A DNA stretch of 24,610 nucleotides from Methanomicrobiales archaeon. GTDB lineage: Archaea > Halobacteriota > Methanomicrobia > Methanomicrobiales > Methanospirillaceae. The position numbers were made by a program, and so were the translations under genes. Below are positions 1-7,633 of the stretch, in pieces. The DNA lies in contig JALHCK010000015.1 of NCBI GenBank assembly GCA_022841205.1, positions 1-24,610 on the forward strand. The letters are read 5' to 3'. A model generated the notes under the pieces. It was given only the letters and a program-made list of their open reading frames with translations, did no database searches and was not told the origin of the DNA. Position 1 is the first letter of the stretch, and every line of letters starts with the position of its first letter.

Positions 1-17
1 GAATTGTGCAGCAGGTT

Positions 18-62
18 CCAGGGGATTGCTGGGGGACTGCTGAAATTCCAGGGGATTGTTCA
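18..62. repeat. 45-bp direct repeat, copy 1
   Basis: Forty-five bases here recur without a mismatch at 398-442, 380 bases further on. Inside each copy the word CCAGGGGATTG occurs twice, 31 bases apart. A 19-base piece (TGCTGAAATTCCAGGGGAT, 38-56) is also present in inverted orientation at 244-262, and TTCCAGGGGAT occurs once more at 169-179. No transposase, CRISPR-like spacing or plausible gene accompanies it. It may be a dispersed repeat of this genome or part of a structured RNA. Confidence 0.85.
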
Positions 63-397
63 TCCAGCTACTCGTAGTTCTCTGACCTGAACTGGTCCCG
101 GGTAGTGGAGAAGCGGCAGGCCCGGGTTTCCTGCAGCATTGCAGCAATCCTTCAGCAGGGCCATCAATTTCCAGGGGATAAAACGGAGGGCAATCTCCGG
201 ATGGATTGCGAAACAAAGGCTCTATCCTGGACTTCGCGATCGTATCCCCTGGAATTTCAGCAATTTCCGGCTCACACAGGCAGCATGTGCCAGGAAGACA
301 TGTTGGTTCACCGTTCTGTGTATCCCGGGATTTGCTGGGGGATAGGTATGACCTTAGATAAATATCTTTATTATAAGTATTATTTTCCGAATCTGGG

Positions 398-442
398 CCA
401 GGGGATTGCTGGGGGACTGCTGAAATTCCAGGGGATTGTTCA
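398..442. repeat. 45-bp direct repeat, copy 2
   Basis: This is the perfect second copy of the element at 18-62. It lies just downstream of a very AT-rich stretch (about 355-390, TTATTATAAGTATTATT) that could act as a promoter toward the right. The rest of 1-522 holds no gene that I can support: the open frames here are low-complexity shadows of the repeats without ribosome sites. The stretch ends at the 3' end of the AIM24-family gene. Confidence 0.85.
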
Positions 443-522
443 GGTCATCCAACCGGGAGATCAGGTCACCAGAACATGCGGTCGGGATCCCGATCCAGCA
501 AGAAGGGGAGTGGCAGGGTACT

Positions 523-1218
523 TCACCTCGCCTTGGCCTGCACCCTTGGCTCGATGATGGTCCAGATCCAATTGGCGAGCTCCCGGATGTTCTTGGTCTG
601 GATGAACACCTCACCGGGTCCCTGGATCTCGGTCACGAGCCCTTCTCCGCTCAGTATCGTCTCTTTCAACCCGCCGAACTTGGTCACTTTATACTGGCAG
701 GTATCGCTGAACGCCACCAGGTGGAAATTATCCACGACCAGTTTTTCCCCATCCTTCAGGGTATGCCGGTCAATTGCACCGAACGTGTTGATGAAGACTA
801 TCCCCTCGCCCGTTGCCCGGATCATGAAGAGGCCCTGACCAAAGAGCCCTTTGGTGAACCCTTCCCACTTGACATCGAGGTTCACGCTCCCCTGCGACGC
901 AATGTAAGCAGCCTTCTGCAGGATGAATCCCTTCCCCTGGCTGACCGCGAGGGTGTCGATATCACCGAGCGGGGCGGCGCTGAACCCTGCCTCGCCGGTT
1001 CCTGTAGTAGCGGTGAACTCATTGAGGAAAAAACTCTGCCCGCCCACGAGTGCAAGGCCAAGTGAGCCCCAGAGACTCTTCTCCCTCATCTGGGTCTTCA
1101 CCCCGATCGTTGGCTGCATGTAGGTCATCGACCCCGACTCTGCTGAAATGCTCTCGCCCGGAGACAGGGTGACCACAAGGAGCGAATAAGAAGGTTTGTA
1201 CTTGATCTCGTATTTCAT
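523..1218 (-). CDS. AIM24 family protein (TIGR00266 type)
   Basis: The 231-residue product has the features of the AIM24/TIGR00266 family: an N-terminal YEIKYKPSYSLLVVTLSPGE segment, the ESGSM motif, glycine-rich turns (TGTGEAGFSAAPLGDI) and a C-terminal FGGLKETILSGEG region. The family is widespread in bacteria and archaea and named after a yeast mitochondrial protein. It folds as a beta-rich TRAP-like domain and its prokaryotic role is unknown. The frame stays open for 50 codons upstream, but that extension is unlike the family and the family begins at MKYEI, so I take the ATG at 1216-1218. The ribosome site is weak. The gene is divergent from the response regulator, with 289 bases between them. 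Confidence 0.9.
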   Translation of the reverse strand: MKYEIKYKPSYSLLVVTLSPGESISAESGSMTYMQPTIGVKTQMREKSLWGSLGLALVGGQSFFLNEFTATTGTGEAGFSAAPLGDIDTLAVSQGKGFILQKAAYIASQGSVNLDVKWEGFTKGLFGQGLFMIRATGEGIVFINTFGAIDRHTLKDGEKLVVDNFHLVAFSDTCQYKVTKFGGLKETILSGEGLVTEIQGPGEVFIQTKNIRELANWIWTIIEPRVQAKAR

Positions 1219-1320
1219 GGTGAAAATTCTCTCTCTCCAAAAGATAGGACTTTCGACAACTGAACTCCGAGTTGAAGCGGAACCTGTCGTGCATCCGGCC
1301 TTCTGGCCAACTGCATCGGC

Positions 1321-1346
1321 ATTGTATAGTAACCGGGGATTTAAAA
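1321..1346 (-). promoter_or_regulatory. possible promoter of the AIM24-family gene
   Basis: On the minus strand this stretch reads TTTTAAAT and then ACTATACAAT, both acceptable archaeal TATA-like elements. Either would give a leader of roughly 80-100 nt before the ATG at 1218. It is placed by eye only and the choice between the two is open. Confidence 0.35.
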
Positions 1347-1451
1347 TGTGCAGCGAAATTCCTGGCATTGGAGATGCCGGGGCAATCGCAATAGACGAAA
1401 ATTCAAACGTTTCGATCGTCGCACCGATGGATATTAATCATTTCTATGCAT

Positions 1452-1460
1452 ATATTTATA
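1452..1460 (+). promoter_or_regulatory. TATA box for the response regulator gene
   Basis: ATATTTATA lies about 55 bases before the ATG at 1508. A start about 25 nt downstream would leave a short leader carrying a good ribosome site, GGGTGA at 1488-1493. Confidence 0.55.
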
Positions 1461-1507
1461 AGGAAAAGCAAAGCACTTTATTAAAAAGGGTGAGACGTCC
1501 CTGTCTA

Positions 1508-1870
1508 ATGTCAAAAAAGCGTATATTCATTGTTGAAGATGATGACATCATTGCCAGGCTGATTGAGTGGCGGGTGAAGGAACTCGGATACGATGTTTGC
1601 GGGCGGGCGGCAACAGGGGATGATGCTGTCTCCCTCATCCGGAGTATGCCACCGGACCTCGTGCTCCTCGATATCGGGCTTCCCGGGAAATGCGATGGCA
1701 TCTCTGTTGCCCAGGAAATCCGCAAAACACTTGACCTGCCGATTGTATTTGTGACCTGCCATTCCCATGGAGAGATTATCGACAGGGCAAAGAAGACAAG
1801 CCCGAACGGGTTCATCCTGAAGCCCTTCAGTGACGATGACCTGCGGGTTGCAATTGAACTGGCCCTGTGA
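1508..1870 (+). CDS. single-domain response regulator (CheY-like receiver)
   Basis: The 120-residue protein is a bare receiver domain with no output domain. The acidic pocket is E10-D11-D12, the phospho-acceptor is D55 in LVLLDIGLP, and the conserved switch residues are T83 (VFVTC) and K105 (ILKPF). It should accept phosphate from a histidine kinase and act by protein contact. In Methanomicrobiales such orphan receivers usually partner unlinked PAS-type kinases; no kinase gene lies in this window. The frame is open further upstream (from 1196), but the receiver fold starts at MSKKRIFIVEDDD and GGGTGA precedes that ATG, so 1508 is chosen. A T-run follows the stop. Confidence 0.93.
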   Translation: MSKKRIFIVEDDDIIARLIEWRVKELGYDVCGRAATGDDAVSLIRSMPPDLVLLDIGLPGKCDGISVAQEIRKTLDLPIVFVTCHSHGEIIDRAKKTSPNGFILKPFSDDDLRVAIELAL

Positions 1871-1892
1871 GAGGGATACACATTGTTAGCTG

Positions 1893-1898
1893 TTTTTT
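1893..1898 (+). terminator. T-run terminator after the response regulator
   Basis: Six consecutive T residues occur 23 bases after the stop codon, followed by a second run (ATTTTTAA). This is the usual form of an archaeal intrinsic terminator; no strong hairpin is needed or seen. Confidence 0.45.
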
Positions 1899-1930
1899 CC
1901 AGATTTTTAATAAGGATGAGACTTAGAGAA

Positions 1931-1964
1931 CAAAGGTATTCCAAAAGCAAAGGTATTCCAAAAG
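1931..1964. repeat. 17-bp perfect tandem duplication upstream of a promoter
   Basis: CAAAGGTATTCCAAAAG occurs twice head to tail (1931-1947 and 1948-1964) with no mismatch. It ends 21 bases before the TATA-like element of the next gene, where an archaeal activator or repressor could bind. The core GGTATTCC is an imperfect palindrome. It may be a pair of operator sites or a recent slippage duplication. Confidence 0.85.
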
Positions 1965-1985
1965 AATTGCCGGCTCTCAGAAAAA

Positions 1986-1994
1986 CTATATTTT
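1986..1994 (+). promoter_or_regulatory. TATA box giving a probably leaderless transcript
   Basis: CTATATTTT is centred about 24 bases before the ATG at 2014, so transcription should begin at or next to the start codon. No ribosome site precedes that ATG, which agrees with a leaderless mRNA. Confidence 0.5.
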
Positions 1995-2013
1995 TCAATG
2001 AACACCTGTCTTT

Positions 2014-3372
2014 ATGCCAAACTCAAAAATCTATTCGCCTGACAGTCATATCCTGATTCTCATTATAGATTCTTTTCACAAAAATACTGAACAGGAATCC
2101 CCGTTGTTTGATCCATCAACTTCTATTATAAATTCGAATATCAGCAATTCCATGAAAGGAATCATCATCGAAAACAGGAGTAAGGTATACAGTCACCTGA
2201 AAAGGCACGAAATCATATGGCCCGGCTGTGAACGTGAGATCCAATCGATCAATCCGAACCTGAAATTTGGAAAAGACTTATCCGGCCCTGATGAAGATGC
2301 AAAATACCTGCCGGCAATCGAACGATATGATGGCGATTTTTATGAAGGGCTCGGTCCTGATCGAAAACAAATTGTAAGTGGCTCCAGGCACCACGTGCTG
2401 ATCCTCTCGGCTCTGTACGGTTTTTTACGGCCATTCGAATATATCCAGAACTATGCCTGCCAGTTTGGAGACAAGAATATTTCATATGATATCTGGACTT
2501 CGAATCATGGAATATCCCAGGTACTCGCTGATTACATTATCAAAAATAATATCTCGAGAGTTTTTGACTTTTCGTTATGCTCCGTTGTAGCCTACCATGA
2601 ATGTATTAACTGGGATTTTATCAAGTTCATTACCAATGCCGAAGTCATTCACTGTTATCACCAGTATGCAGAGGGAGATCAGGCATTGAAAGGAATGGGG
2701 CGTTTTGTGAGATATTCCATGCTGGATAAGCCAGAAGAACTTCTCCTGTCTCTGAAACCGGGAACGGTCCAAAACAACATCGAATTCACAGATATTATCC
2801 AGTTGAGCGAAAATGAAACATTACGGAGGATGATCGAGGGAGGGGAAAACGACCTGGTAGAATTTAAGGAAGCCGCACTCTGGAGCATGCATCTTTCCCC
2901 GGAAGAAATTGCCCGGAGTGAATCGCATGATATTAAAAAATACAAAAGAGCCACATCAAAATTCGCGATTGCAAAATCACTGGCAGGCTTCCTGAATACG
3001 AATGGCGGTAACCTGATCATCGGTTTAAAAGAAATAAAACAGGAAAACTGTATCGAAATTGCCGGTATCGAAGACGAGTTTAACAAGCTCCGGGAAGGGG
3101 ACCAGAATACTGATGGATACCGACTGATGATTATCGATAAGATTGTGAAGAAATTTATCCCTGAAATTCTGGGCAATTTCAGCAATCTTATAACGATCTC
3201 TTTTCACAGGATTTCCGGAAAAACCCTTTGCTGGCTCCAGGTTAAACCCTCAAAATCGCCGGTCTTTGTTGAATTCGCCAATGATGAAATATTCTTTGTA
3301 AGGGCTGATGCTTCTACCCGCCCACTTGCCGGGAAACGACTGAGTGGATATATCCTATCACGGTTTTCCTAA
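2014..3372 (+). CDS. YaaA-like domain fused to a Schlafen-type AlbA_2 domain
   Basis: The 452-residue product has two parts. Residues about 10-260 resemble the YaaA (DUF328) peroxide-stress fold: a hydrophobic first strand (HILILII), AIERYDGDFYEGL (101-113) and ILSALYGFLRPFEYIQNY (130-147), which mirrors the LSxLYGxLRPxDxIxPY signature of YaaA. Residues about 275-450 look like an AlbA_2 ATP/nucleic-acid-binding domain: LVEFKEA (281-287), IAKSLAGFLNTNGGNLIIGL (319-338) and a final strand EIFFVRADASTRPL. YaaA binds DNA and limits peroxide damage in E. coli; AlbA_2 occurs in Schlafen-like and many defence or regulatory proteins. The fusion is not one I know. The gene is AT-richer than most of the window, stands alone, and probably has a leaderless start. 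Its function is unknown: nucleic-acid-linked stress or defence is an inference. Confidence 0.75.
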   Translation: MPNSKIYSPDSHILILIIDSFHKNTEQESPLFDPSTSIINSNISNSMKGIIIENRSKVYSHLKRHEIIWPGCEREIQSINPNLKFGKDLSGPDEDAKYLPAIERYDGDFYEGLGPDRKQIVSGSRHHVLILSALYGFLRPFEYIQNYACQFGDKNISYDIWTSNHGISQVLADYIIKNNISRVFDFSLCSVVAYHECINWDFIKFITNAEVIHCYHQYAEGDQALKGMGRFVRYSMLDKPEELLLSLKPGTVQNNIEFTDIIQLSENETLRRMIEGGENDLVEFKEAALWSMHLSPEEIARSESHDIKKYKRATSKFAIAKSLAGFLNTNGGNLIIGLKEIKQENCIEIAGIEDEFNKLREGDQNTDGYRLMIIDKIVKKFIPEILGNFSNLITISFHRISGKTLCWLQVKPSKSPVFVEFANDEIFFVRADASTRPLAGKRLSGYILSRFS

Positions 3373-3436
3373 AACCAATGACAGGATTTCGGCCAAGTAC
3401 ACCAGCTGGTGCCAGGCCACTGCCTTTTCGAAGGAA

Positions 3437-3445
3437 TAAATATTA
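3437..3445 (+). promoter_or_regulatory. AT-rich promoter of the TPR protein gene
   Basis: TAAATATTA sits in an AT-rich block (3436-3452) about 38 bases before the ATG at 3479. GTGA at 3471-3474, four bases from the ATG, is the ribosome site. Confidence 0.4.
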
Positions 3446-3478
3446 ATATTCATATACCTTCTTTCTTCTCGTGAATAA

Positions 3479-4120
3479 ATGGCAATAGACGAGGGGGACT
3501 CAAATGACTGGAAACGTCGTGGCGATGAATACGTAAAAGCCGAAAAATACGAAGAAGCAATCCAATGTTATCAACATGCGACACAACTTGATCCAGGGAA
3601 TACATGGGCCTGGAATAACCTGGGATTTGTCTATTCAAAGTTAGGGCGAAAAGATGAGGCCAGGACAGTAAAAGAGAAAATCGATGAAATCAACGGGCTG
3701 GAAAAACGAGAAACTGCTGAAATCCTGGAGAGCTGGCAAAATGTCACGGAGCCGGATAAAAAAGCATTCTCCGAGGAAACAGGCAAAAAGCCCATGAGTA
3801 TATGGTTCATTGCCATTTTGGTAACAGTTGTAATTATTGGTATAGTTATCCTGAGTGCTGTTATTGCAGTGTTTGTTTTCGGGATGCCTCCTCCGGCATC
3901 AACCGACAAACCGGTTGAACCTACTCCCACGGGGGTAAAATGTGGGGAATGGTATTGCCAGGACGGAGATATCTGCTGCAACGAAAAATGTTATGCAGAT
4001 CCTGGACCCGATTACCAATTCGATTATCAGACCTGCTTCATTTATCCGAAAGGAGCAGTATTGTGCGGAGAACGATATTGTTATGGGGAATGCTGCAACG
4101 GGGCATGTTGTGAACCGTGA
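3479..4120 (+). CDS. TPR protein with one membrane span and 12-cysteine tail
   Basis: The 213-residue protein has three zones. Residues 10-70 form about two tetratricopeptide repeats (GDEYVKAEKYEEAIQCYQHA, then NTWAWNNLGFVYSKLGRKDEA). Residues about 107-136 are a single hydrophobic span (IWFIAILVTVVIIGIVILSA). After a Pro/Thr-rich linker comes a tail with twelve cysteines (155, 160, 166, 167, 171, 186, 196, 201, 205, 206, 210, 211). The tail holds two related units, CGEWYC...CCNEKC and CGERYC...CCNGACC, like a small disulphide-rich module. The likely topology is TPR inside and cysteine module outside. The ATG follows GTGA at good spacing. The partner and role are unknown. Confidence 0.85.
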   Translation: MAIDEGDSNDWKRRGDEYVKAEKYEEAIQCYQHATQLDPGNTWAWNNLGFVYSKLGRKDEARTVKEKIDEINGLEKRETAEILESWQNVTEPDKKAFSEETGKKPMSIWFIAILVTVVIIGIVILSAVIAVFVFGMPPPASTDKPVEPTPTGVKCGEWYCQDGDICCNEKCYADPGPDYQFDYQTCFIYPKGAVLCGERYCYGECCNGACCEP

Positions 4121-4434
4121 CCCCCCATTACTACCGGACAAATGATTGCAATTGCTATGAACAGGTAGAACCGGCGTGGCAGGGACCCAGGTAGATTATT
4201 TTAAACGATGAGATTGAAAATGGGCTTAATAACCAGGGGAATCGTCCTCTCCCTGGGCAAGAGCTTCCCGGTATGTCCGGTCAGCGGTCATCCGTTTTAC
4301 ACGAAGCATGCCAATCCCCCCCAACCATGTGTCCAGACCTGGGATTTGAGACCGGGGCCAAAAAGGTGATTGCCGTGTTTTAAAAAATGGGATGTTTCCG
4401 GACATCCTGTCTTTCAATGAAGGTGGTATCTCTT
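4121..4434. other. intergenic stretch, no gene seen
   Basis: About 314 bases lie between the convergent TPR gene and the next gene. A weak inverted repeat (CCAGGG at 4233-4238, CCCTGG at 4251-4256) could form a small hairpin. A 63-codon open frame on the minus strand (4226-4417) lacks a ribosome site and protein-like composition, and was not accepted. Confidence 0.5.
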
Positions 4435-5100
4435 TTACCCCGGCCCTGTTTCCGCGACAAGGAAACGCCCACCCTCATGTTCGGCGAAATGAACCGTAAG
4501 CATGTCCCCTTCATGCACGCCAAAGTCCGTATCGGGCTCGGTCAGGAGCCTCCCCCGGAACGATTTCCCATCGGCCGAGAGCTCTTCCAGGCGGACCCAT
4601 ACCACTTCGGGGATTTTTTCCTGGTCTCTTGCAAGCATGATAACATATACATCATCAAAATAACCGGGAGCCCTGAACCGGTCGAGATCACCCCTGTTTC
4701 GTATCTCGTGTAACTTTTCAGGGTCGTAATAAATGAACCATCGCTGGTCCTCGAATATGTACCACCGCTGATGGTCGGATAGCAGGAGATTGTTTTTTTC
4801 TTCACTCGAAAGAAGCGAGAACTCCCTGAATTCATCGTAGCGGAGGATGCAGTCCTCGCCATGGTCCTCGAAATTCGCAACAACCCCGGGGAGTTTTCCG
4901 GGTTCAATCCGGCACAGCGCGTGGATACGAAAACTGATTCCCTCCTCGTGATCGATGTAAAAATAACCGATAACTCCGTTTCCATCAGATGGAGCAATTC
5001 CCCTGTTCTCCAGGATATGGTCAATGGCTGGACTTCTCTTAAAAATCGCCCAGTTGTTGATGATCTCCCGGTCCGAATAGCGTGTCGTCCTCTCGTTCAT
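4435..5100 (-). CDS. hypothetical protein with DUF2314-like C-terminus
   Basis: The 221-residue soluble protein has no signal peptide or membrane span and is rich in acidic and aromatic residues (RWYIFEDQRWFIYYDPEKL, 132-150). Its last 60 residues (VVWVRLEELSADGKSFRGRL, then FGVHEGDMLTV) resemble the pattern of DUF2314-type domains, in which a WV-x-V strand is followed by an F-x-G-x-L strand and a GD turn. This is a by-eye similarity only. The first 130 residues are unrecognised. The start ATG at 5098-5100 is the only good candidate but has no clear ribosome site. The gene runs in the same direction as the beta-propeller gene 377 bases upstream, too far to assume co-transcription. Confidence 0.7.
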   Translation of the reverse strand: MNERTTRYSDREIINNWAIFKRSPAIDHILENRGIAPSDGNGVIGYFYIDHEEGISFRIHALCRIEPGKLPGVVANFEDHGEDCILRYDEFREFSLLSSEEKNNLLLSDHQRWYIFEDQRWFIYYDPEKLHEIRNRGDLDRFRAPGYFDDVYVIMLARDQEKIPEVVWVRLEELSADGKSFRGRLLTEPDTDFGVHEGDMLTVHFAEHEGGRFLVAETGPG

Positions 5101-5384
5101 GGTGCGTGGTACATCCTCTTCGTGGGATGTGTGAAAGCGGTTTCGGATTGTTCACGAATGACAGGTCGTACACTGATGAGAGCCGGAGTGAATCTAAAAA
5201 TGCGGATAATGAGCTTGAATGATCGGATAAATCCGGTTTGAGCCTGGAGGGGATACATTCAACCGTTCTCCGGTTCCCAGAGACCTGTTGGGCAAAGACC
5301 CCTCCCATGACAAAGGACTTTTGGATATACCCCGATTCTCGGAGCACATGCCTGGGTATAGCCCCCTCATCCATGAAAGCGATC

Positions 5385-5403
5385 GATCTTTCCCTGAAAG
5401 ATC
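5385..5403. other. short perfect inverted repeat in the 5101-5477 gap
   Basis: GATCTTTC, CCT, GAAAGATC form 8-bp arms with a 3-base loop. It lies 75 bases past the stop of the beta-propeller gene on the minus strand, where it might help end or protect that mRNA, but no T-run follows. The rest of the 377-base gap holds no gene that I can support. Confidence 0.5.
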
Positions 5404-5477
5404 ATACAGAAAGACCTTCAGGGATCTGATATTAAACCCGGACCGGACTCACGGAAAAAAATATCCAATTCCTCTTT

Positions 5478-7562
5478 CTATTCCTTCAACACTGGATACA
5501 GCACATCCCTTCCCGAAAGGGGGATGGTTGCAATCGTCGTATTAACATCCCCAAGCGAATTCGCCTTTATCTGTTTCGTCGACATAGTGTACAGGACATC
5601 GCCAATGTACAGGGACCGCCTGACCTCCGATACCGATGTACCGTAGTAGTAGTACCCGGAGTCGCCGGCACCGTGCTGGACGGTGCCACGAAGGACAAAC
5701 CCGGTCCCTGGGGTGAGACCGAACACGTATGCTCCGTACCAGACCTGCGGACGGTAGACCGAATATTCCTCCCTTGTGACCGGCTCGGCGATAACCGCCC
5801 GGACTGGGATCACAAGGAGGTTCTTTGCCCGGTCAAAGAGGAAGGCATGGTGGTCCGCGAGCGCTGCCGAGTCCGACCCGGCATCCCCGATCTGCACCTT
5901 GGAGAGCAGGGCGGGGTTCGAAACATCAGAAACATCGAAGAGGGCGAGCTTGACCCCGCTCGTGGAGACCCCGCCCCAGTCATTGGTCTCTGTCTCCTTG
6001 CCGATCCCGATTATATGCGTTCCATCGTACGGATGCAGGTAATCGGAGTACCCGGGAATCTTCAGCTTGCCGAGTATCTTCGGGTCCCGGGGTTTTGCGA
6101 GATCGATCACGAAGAAGGGATCGATCCTCCTGAAGGTCACCATGTAAAGCCGGTCGCCGATGAACCTGGTTGCATAGATGGATTCCTGTTCGGCAATGTG
6201 GGTCAGCTCGCCGATCGTTGCCATGTCCCGGTCAAGGACATAGACATTATTATAGGTGTACTGCCCGTACCGGGGCGTATAGACATTTGAGGTTGTCGCG
6301 ACCCGGAGGTTGCCCTCGTATTCGTCCATCGAGAACTGGTTGTGGAGAGTGCCGGGGACCTCTCCCCTGGATAGGTAGATGATGGCCCCGTTCCTGATGG
6401 CAATCTTGTGGATAACGGTGGTGGCCTGGTCGATCTCCTTCCGGCGGATCGCGTCTTCTTCGGCGCTCCGGAGACCCTCGATGACGGACTGCCGTTCCTG
6501 CCCGGTGAGGGTGTTGAAGTCGGCCGGGATTCCTGACAACTTAGCGGAAGCACTGCCGGTATCGGCAACCCGGACCGGGTATATCATGGGGACATAACGC
6601 GGATAGCTCACATACATCGCATCTTCTGACACGTAGAGTGTGTTTCCGCCGCCGAGCAGGTAGGTCTGGGCATCTTTTTCCTTCCCGCTTTCGGCATCAA
6701 GGGCGGTGATGGTGGTAAAGGTATACCAGGACTCAGGGTGGTCGAAATACCAGACGTCCGGCTGGAGGATAATCCGTGAACCTTCGTGGAGAGCCGGGAC
6801 GATTACCGGGACATCGCGGCGGGGGTAAACCTGCTCCTGGGTGACCAGGTAGACGAGCGGGCCGACCATCCGGGCATCGAGGTAATCGCCATCGATAGAG
6901 TAGTCTTTAAGGACACGGGGATGTGCACGGTCGCCGATATCATAGATGACTGCATGGGTGACGGGTGGAGGGGGAGGGTAGTAAGGAGGCATCAGCCACG
7001 GTCCGGTAGGCTCCGGGTATGGGCCGGCATCAGGGGTCCCGGTAGTGAAGAGGACCAGGCGGTTCCCCATGACAAAGATGTCCCTTGGCGTATCGGCAAT
7101 CTCCGTGGAGGATACCACTGATGCATCCGCTGCAGAGTAGGCGTCGACGATCACCAGGTTATGGCCGGATATGGTGTAGATATACCGGTTGTCATTCTTG
7201 ATGATATCCGGTTCATCGACCCCGGCAACCTGGACATTTGTCTGGGAGTACGGGACTCCGGAGGCACCCGGGCCACCACCAGGACCGACGGGTGCGGGAA
7301 TTCCGATCCCGGAGGCCATTTCCCCGGCCATCCTGTTCGTGTTGATTCCCATAGTTGGAGCGAAGGTAGGGTGAAAACCGTCCTGCTGGTAGAGTGCCAT
7401 CGAACTTTCGAGATACTGCTCGATTTCGGCAGTTGAATTGAATTTTTTTAATTCCGACGGCACGGTAGGTACTTTCGCTGGAATGCTCATGCATCCTGTT
7501 GAAAGAATGGCGATGAGGATGAGGGAGCAACCGAGGATGAGGAGGTTGCGGCTGCGTGACAT
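5478..7562 (-). CDS. secreted beta-propeller lipoprotein (Beta_propel family)
   Basis: The 694-residue product begins with a lipoprotein signal (charged start, hydrophobic LLILGCSLILIAILSTGC, lipobox LSTGC with C24). A short helical spacer follows and then a long beta-rich region with the marks of the secreted C-terminal beta-propeller family (PF09826): VAGVDEPDIIKNDNRYIYTI near 110, GNRLVLF, YLDARMVGPLVYLV, NVYVLDRDMATIGEL, YATRFIGDRLYMVTFRRIDPFFVIDL and LSKVQIGDAGSDSAALADHHAFLFD. Such proteins sit outside the cell membrane and their ligands are unknown. A proline-rich insert (PPYYPPPPP) lies near residue 195. It is full length. The minus-strand upstream region carries a palindrome and a motif shared with the LsrF-like operon, so regulation is likely. 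Confidence 0.93.
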   Translation of the reverse strand: MSRSRNLLILGCSLILIAILSTGCMSIPAKVPTVPSELKKFNSTAEIEQYLESSMALYQQDGFHPTFAPTMGINTNRMAGEMASGIGIPAPVGPGGGPGASGVPYSQTNVQVAGVDEPDIIKNDNRYIYTISGHNLVIVDAYSAADASVVSSTEIADTPRDIFVMGNRLVLFTTGTPDAGPYPEPTGPWLMPPYYPPPPPVTHAVIYDIGDRAHPRVLKDYSIDGDYLDARMVGPLVYLVTQEQVYPRRDVPVIVPALHEGSRIILQPDVWYFDHPESWYTFTTITALDAESGKEKDAQTYLLGGGNTLYVSEDAMYVSYPRYVPMIYPVRVADTGSASAKLSGIPADFNTLTGQERQSVIEGLRSAEEDAIRRKEIDQATTVIHKIAIRNGAIIYLSRGEVPGTLHNQFSMDEYEGNLRVATTSNVYTPRYGQYTYNNVYVLDRDMATIGELTHIAEQESIYATRFIGDRLYMVTFRRIDPFFVIDLAKPRDPKILGKLKIPGYSDYLHPYDGTHIIGIGKETETNDWGGVSTSGVKLALFDVSDVSNPALLSKVQIGDAGSDSAALADHHAFLFDRAKNLLVIPVRAVIAEPVTREEYSVYRPQVWYGAYVFGLTPGTGFVLRGTVQHGAGDSGYYYYGTSVSEVRRSLYIGDVLYTMSTKQIKANSLGDVNTTIATIPLSGRDVLYPVLKE

Positions 7563-7603
7563 GTCTGAAAATATGGGGGGGGATCACATCAATATGGCGT
7601 AAA

Positions 7604-7621
7604 CTTCGAAAAAATTCGAAG
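7604..7621. promoter_or_regulatory. 18-bp perfect palindrome upstream of the beta-propeller gene
   Basis: CTTCGAAAAAATTCGAAG has 7-bp arms around AAAA. It sits 42-59 bases before the ATG of the beta-propeller gene, close to where transcription would start if the T-rich element at 7634-7642 is the TATA box. It could be a repressor site or a hairpin in the leader. Confidence 0.55.
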
Positions 7622-7633
7622 CCATGAGCCCTG

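Noticed and set aside
18..442. CRISPR-like array
   Set aside because: Only two full copies 380 bases apart, the inner words spaced 31 bases without unique spacers of even length, and no cas gene.
105..557. 150-codon plus-strand frame across the repeat region
   Set aside because: It crosses the repeats and the 3' end of the AIM24-family gene, has no ribosome site, and its translation is low in protein-like features.
5039..5374. 111-codon minus-strand frame
   Set aside because: It overlaps the start of the 4435-5100 gene in another frame, lacks a ribosome site and resembles no family.
5918..5930. GGGGTTCGAAAC resembling a tRNA T-loop
   Set aside because: It lies inside the beta-propeller coding sequence with no acceptor or anticodon stem around it.
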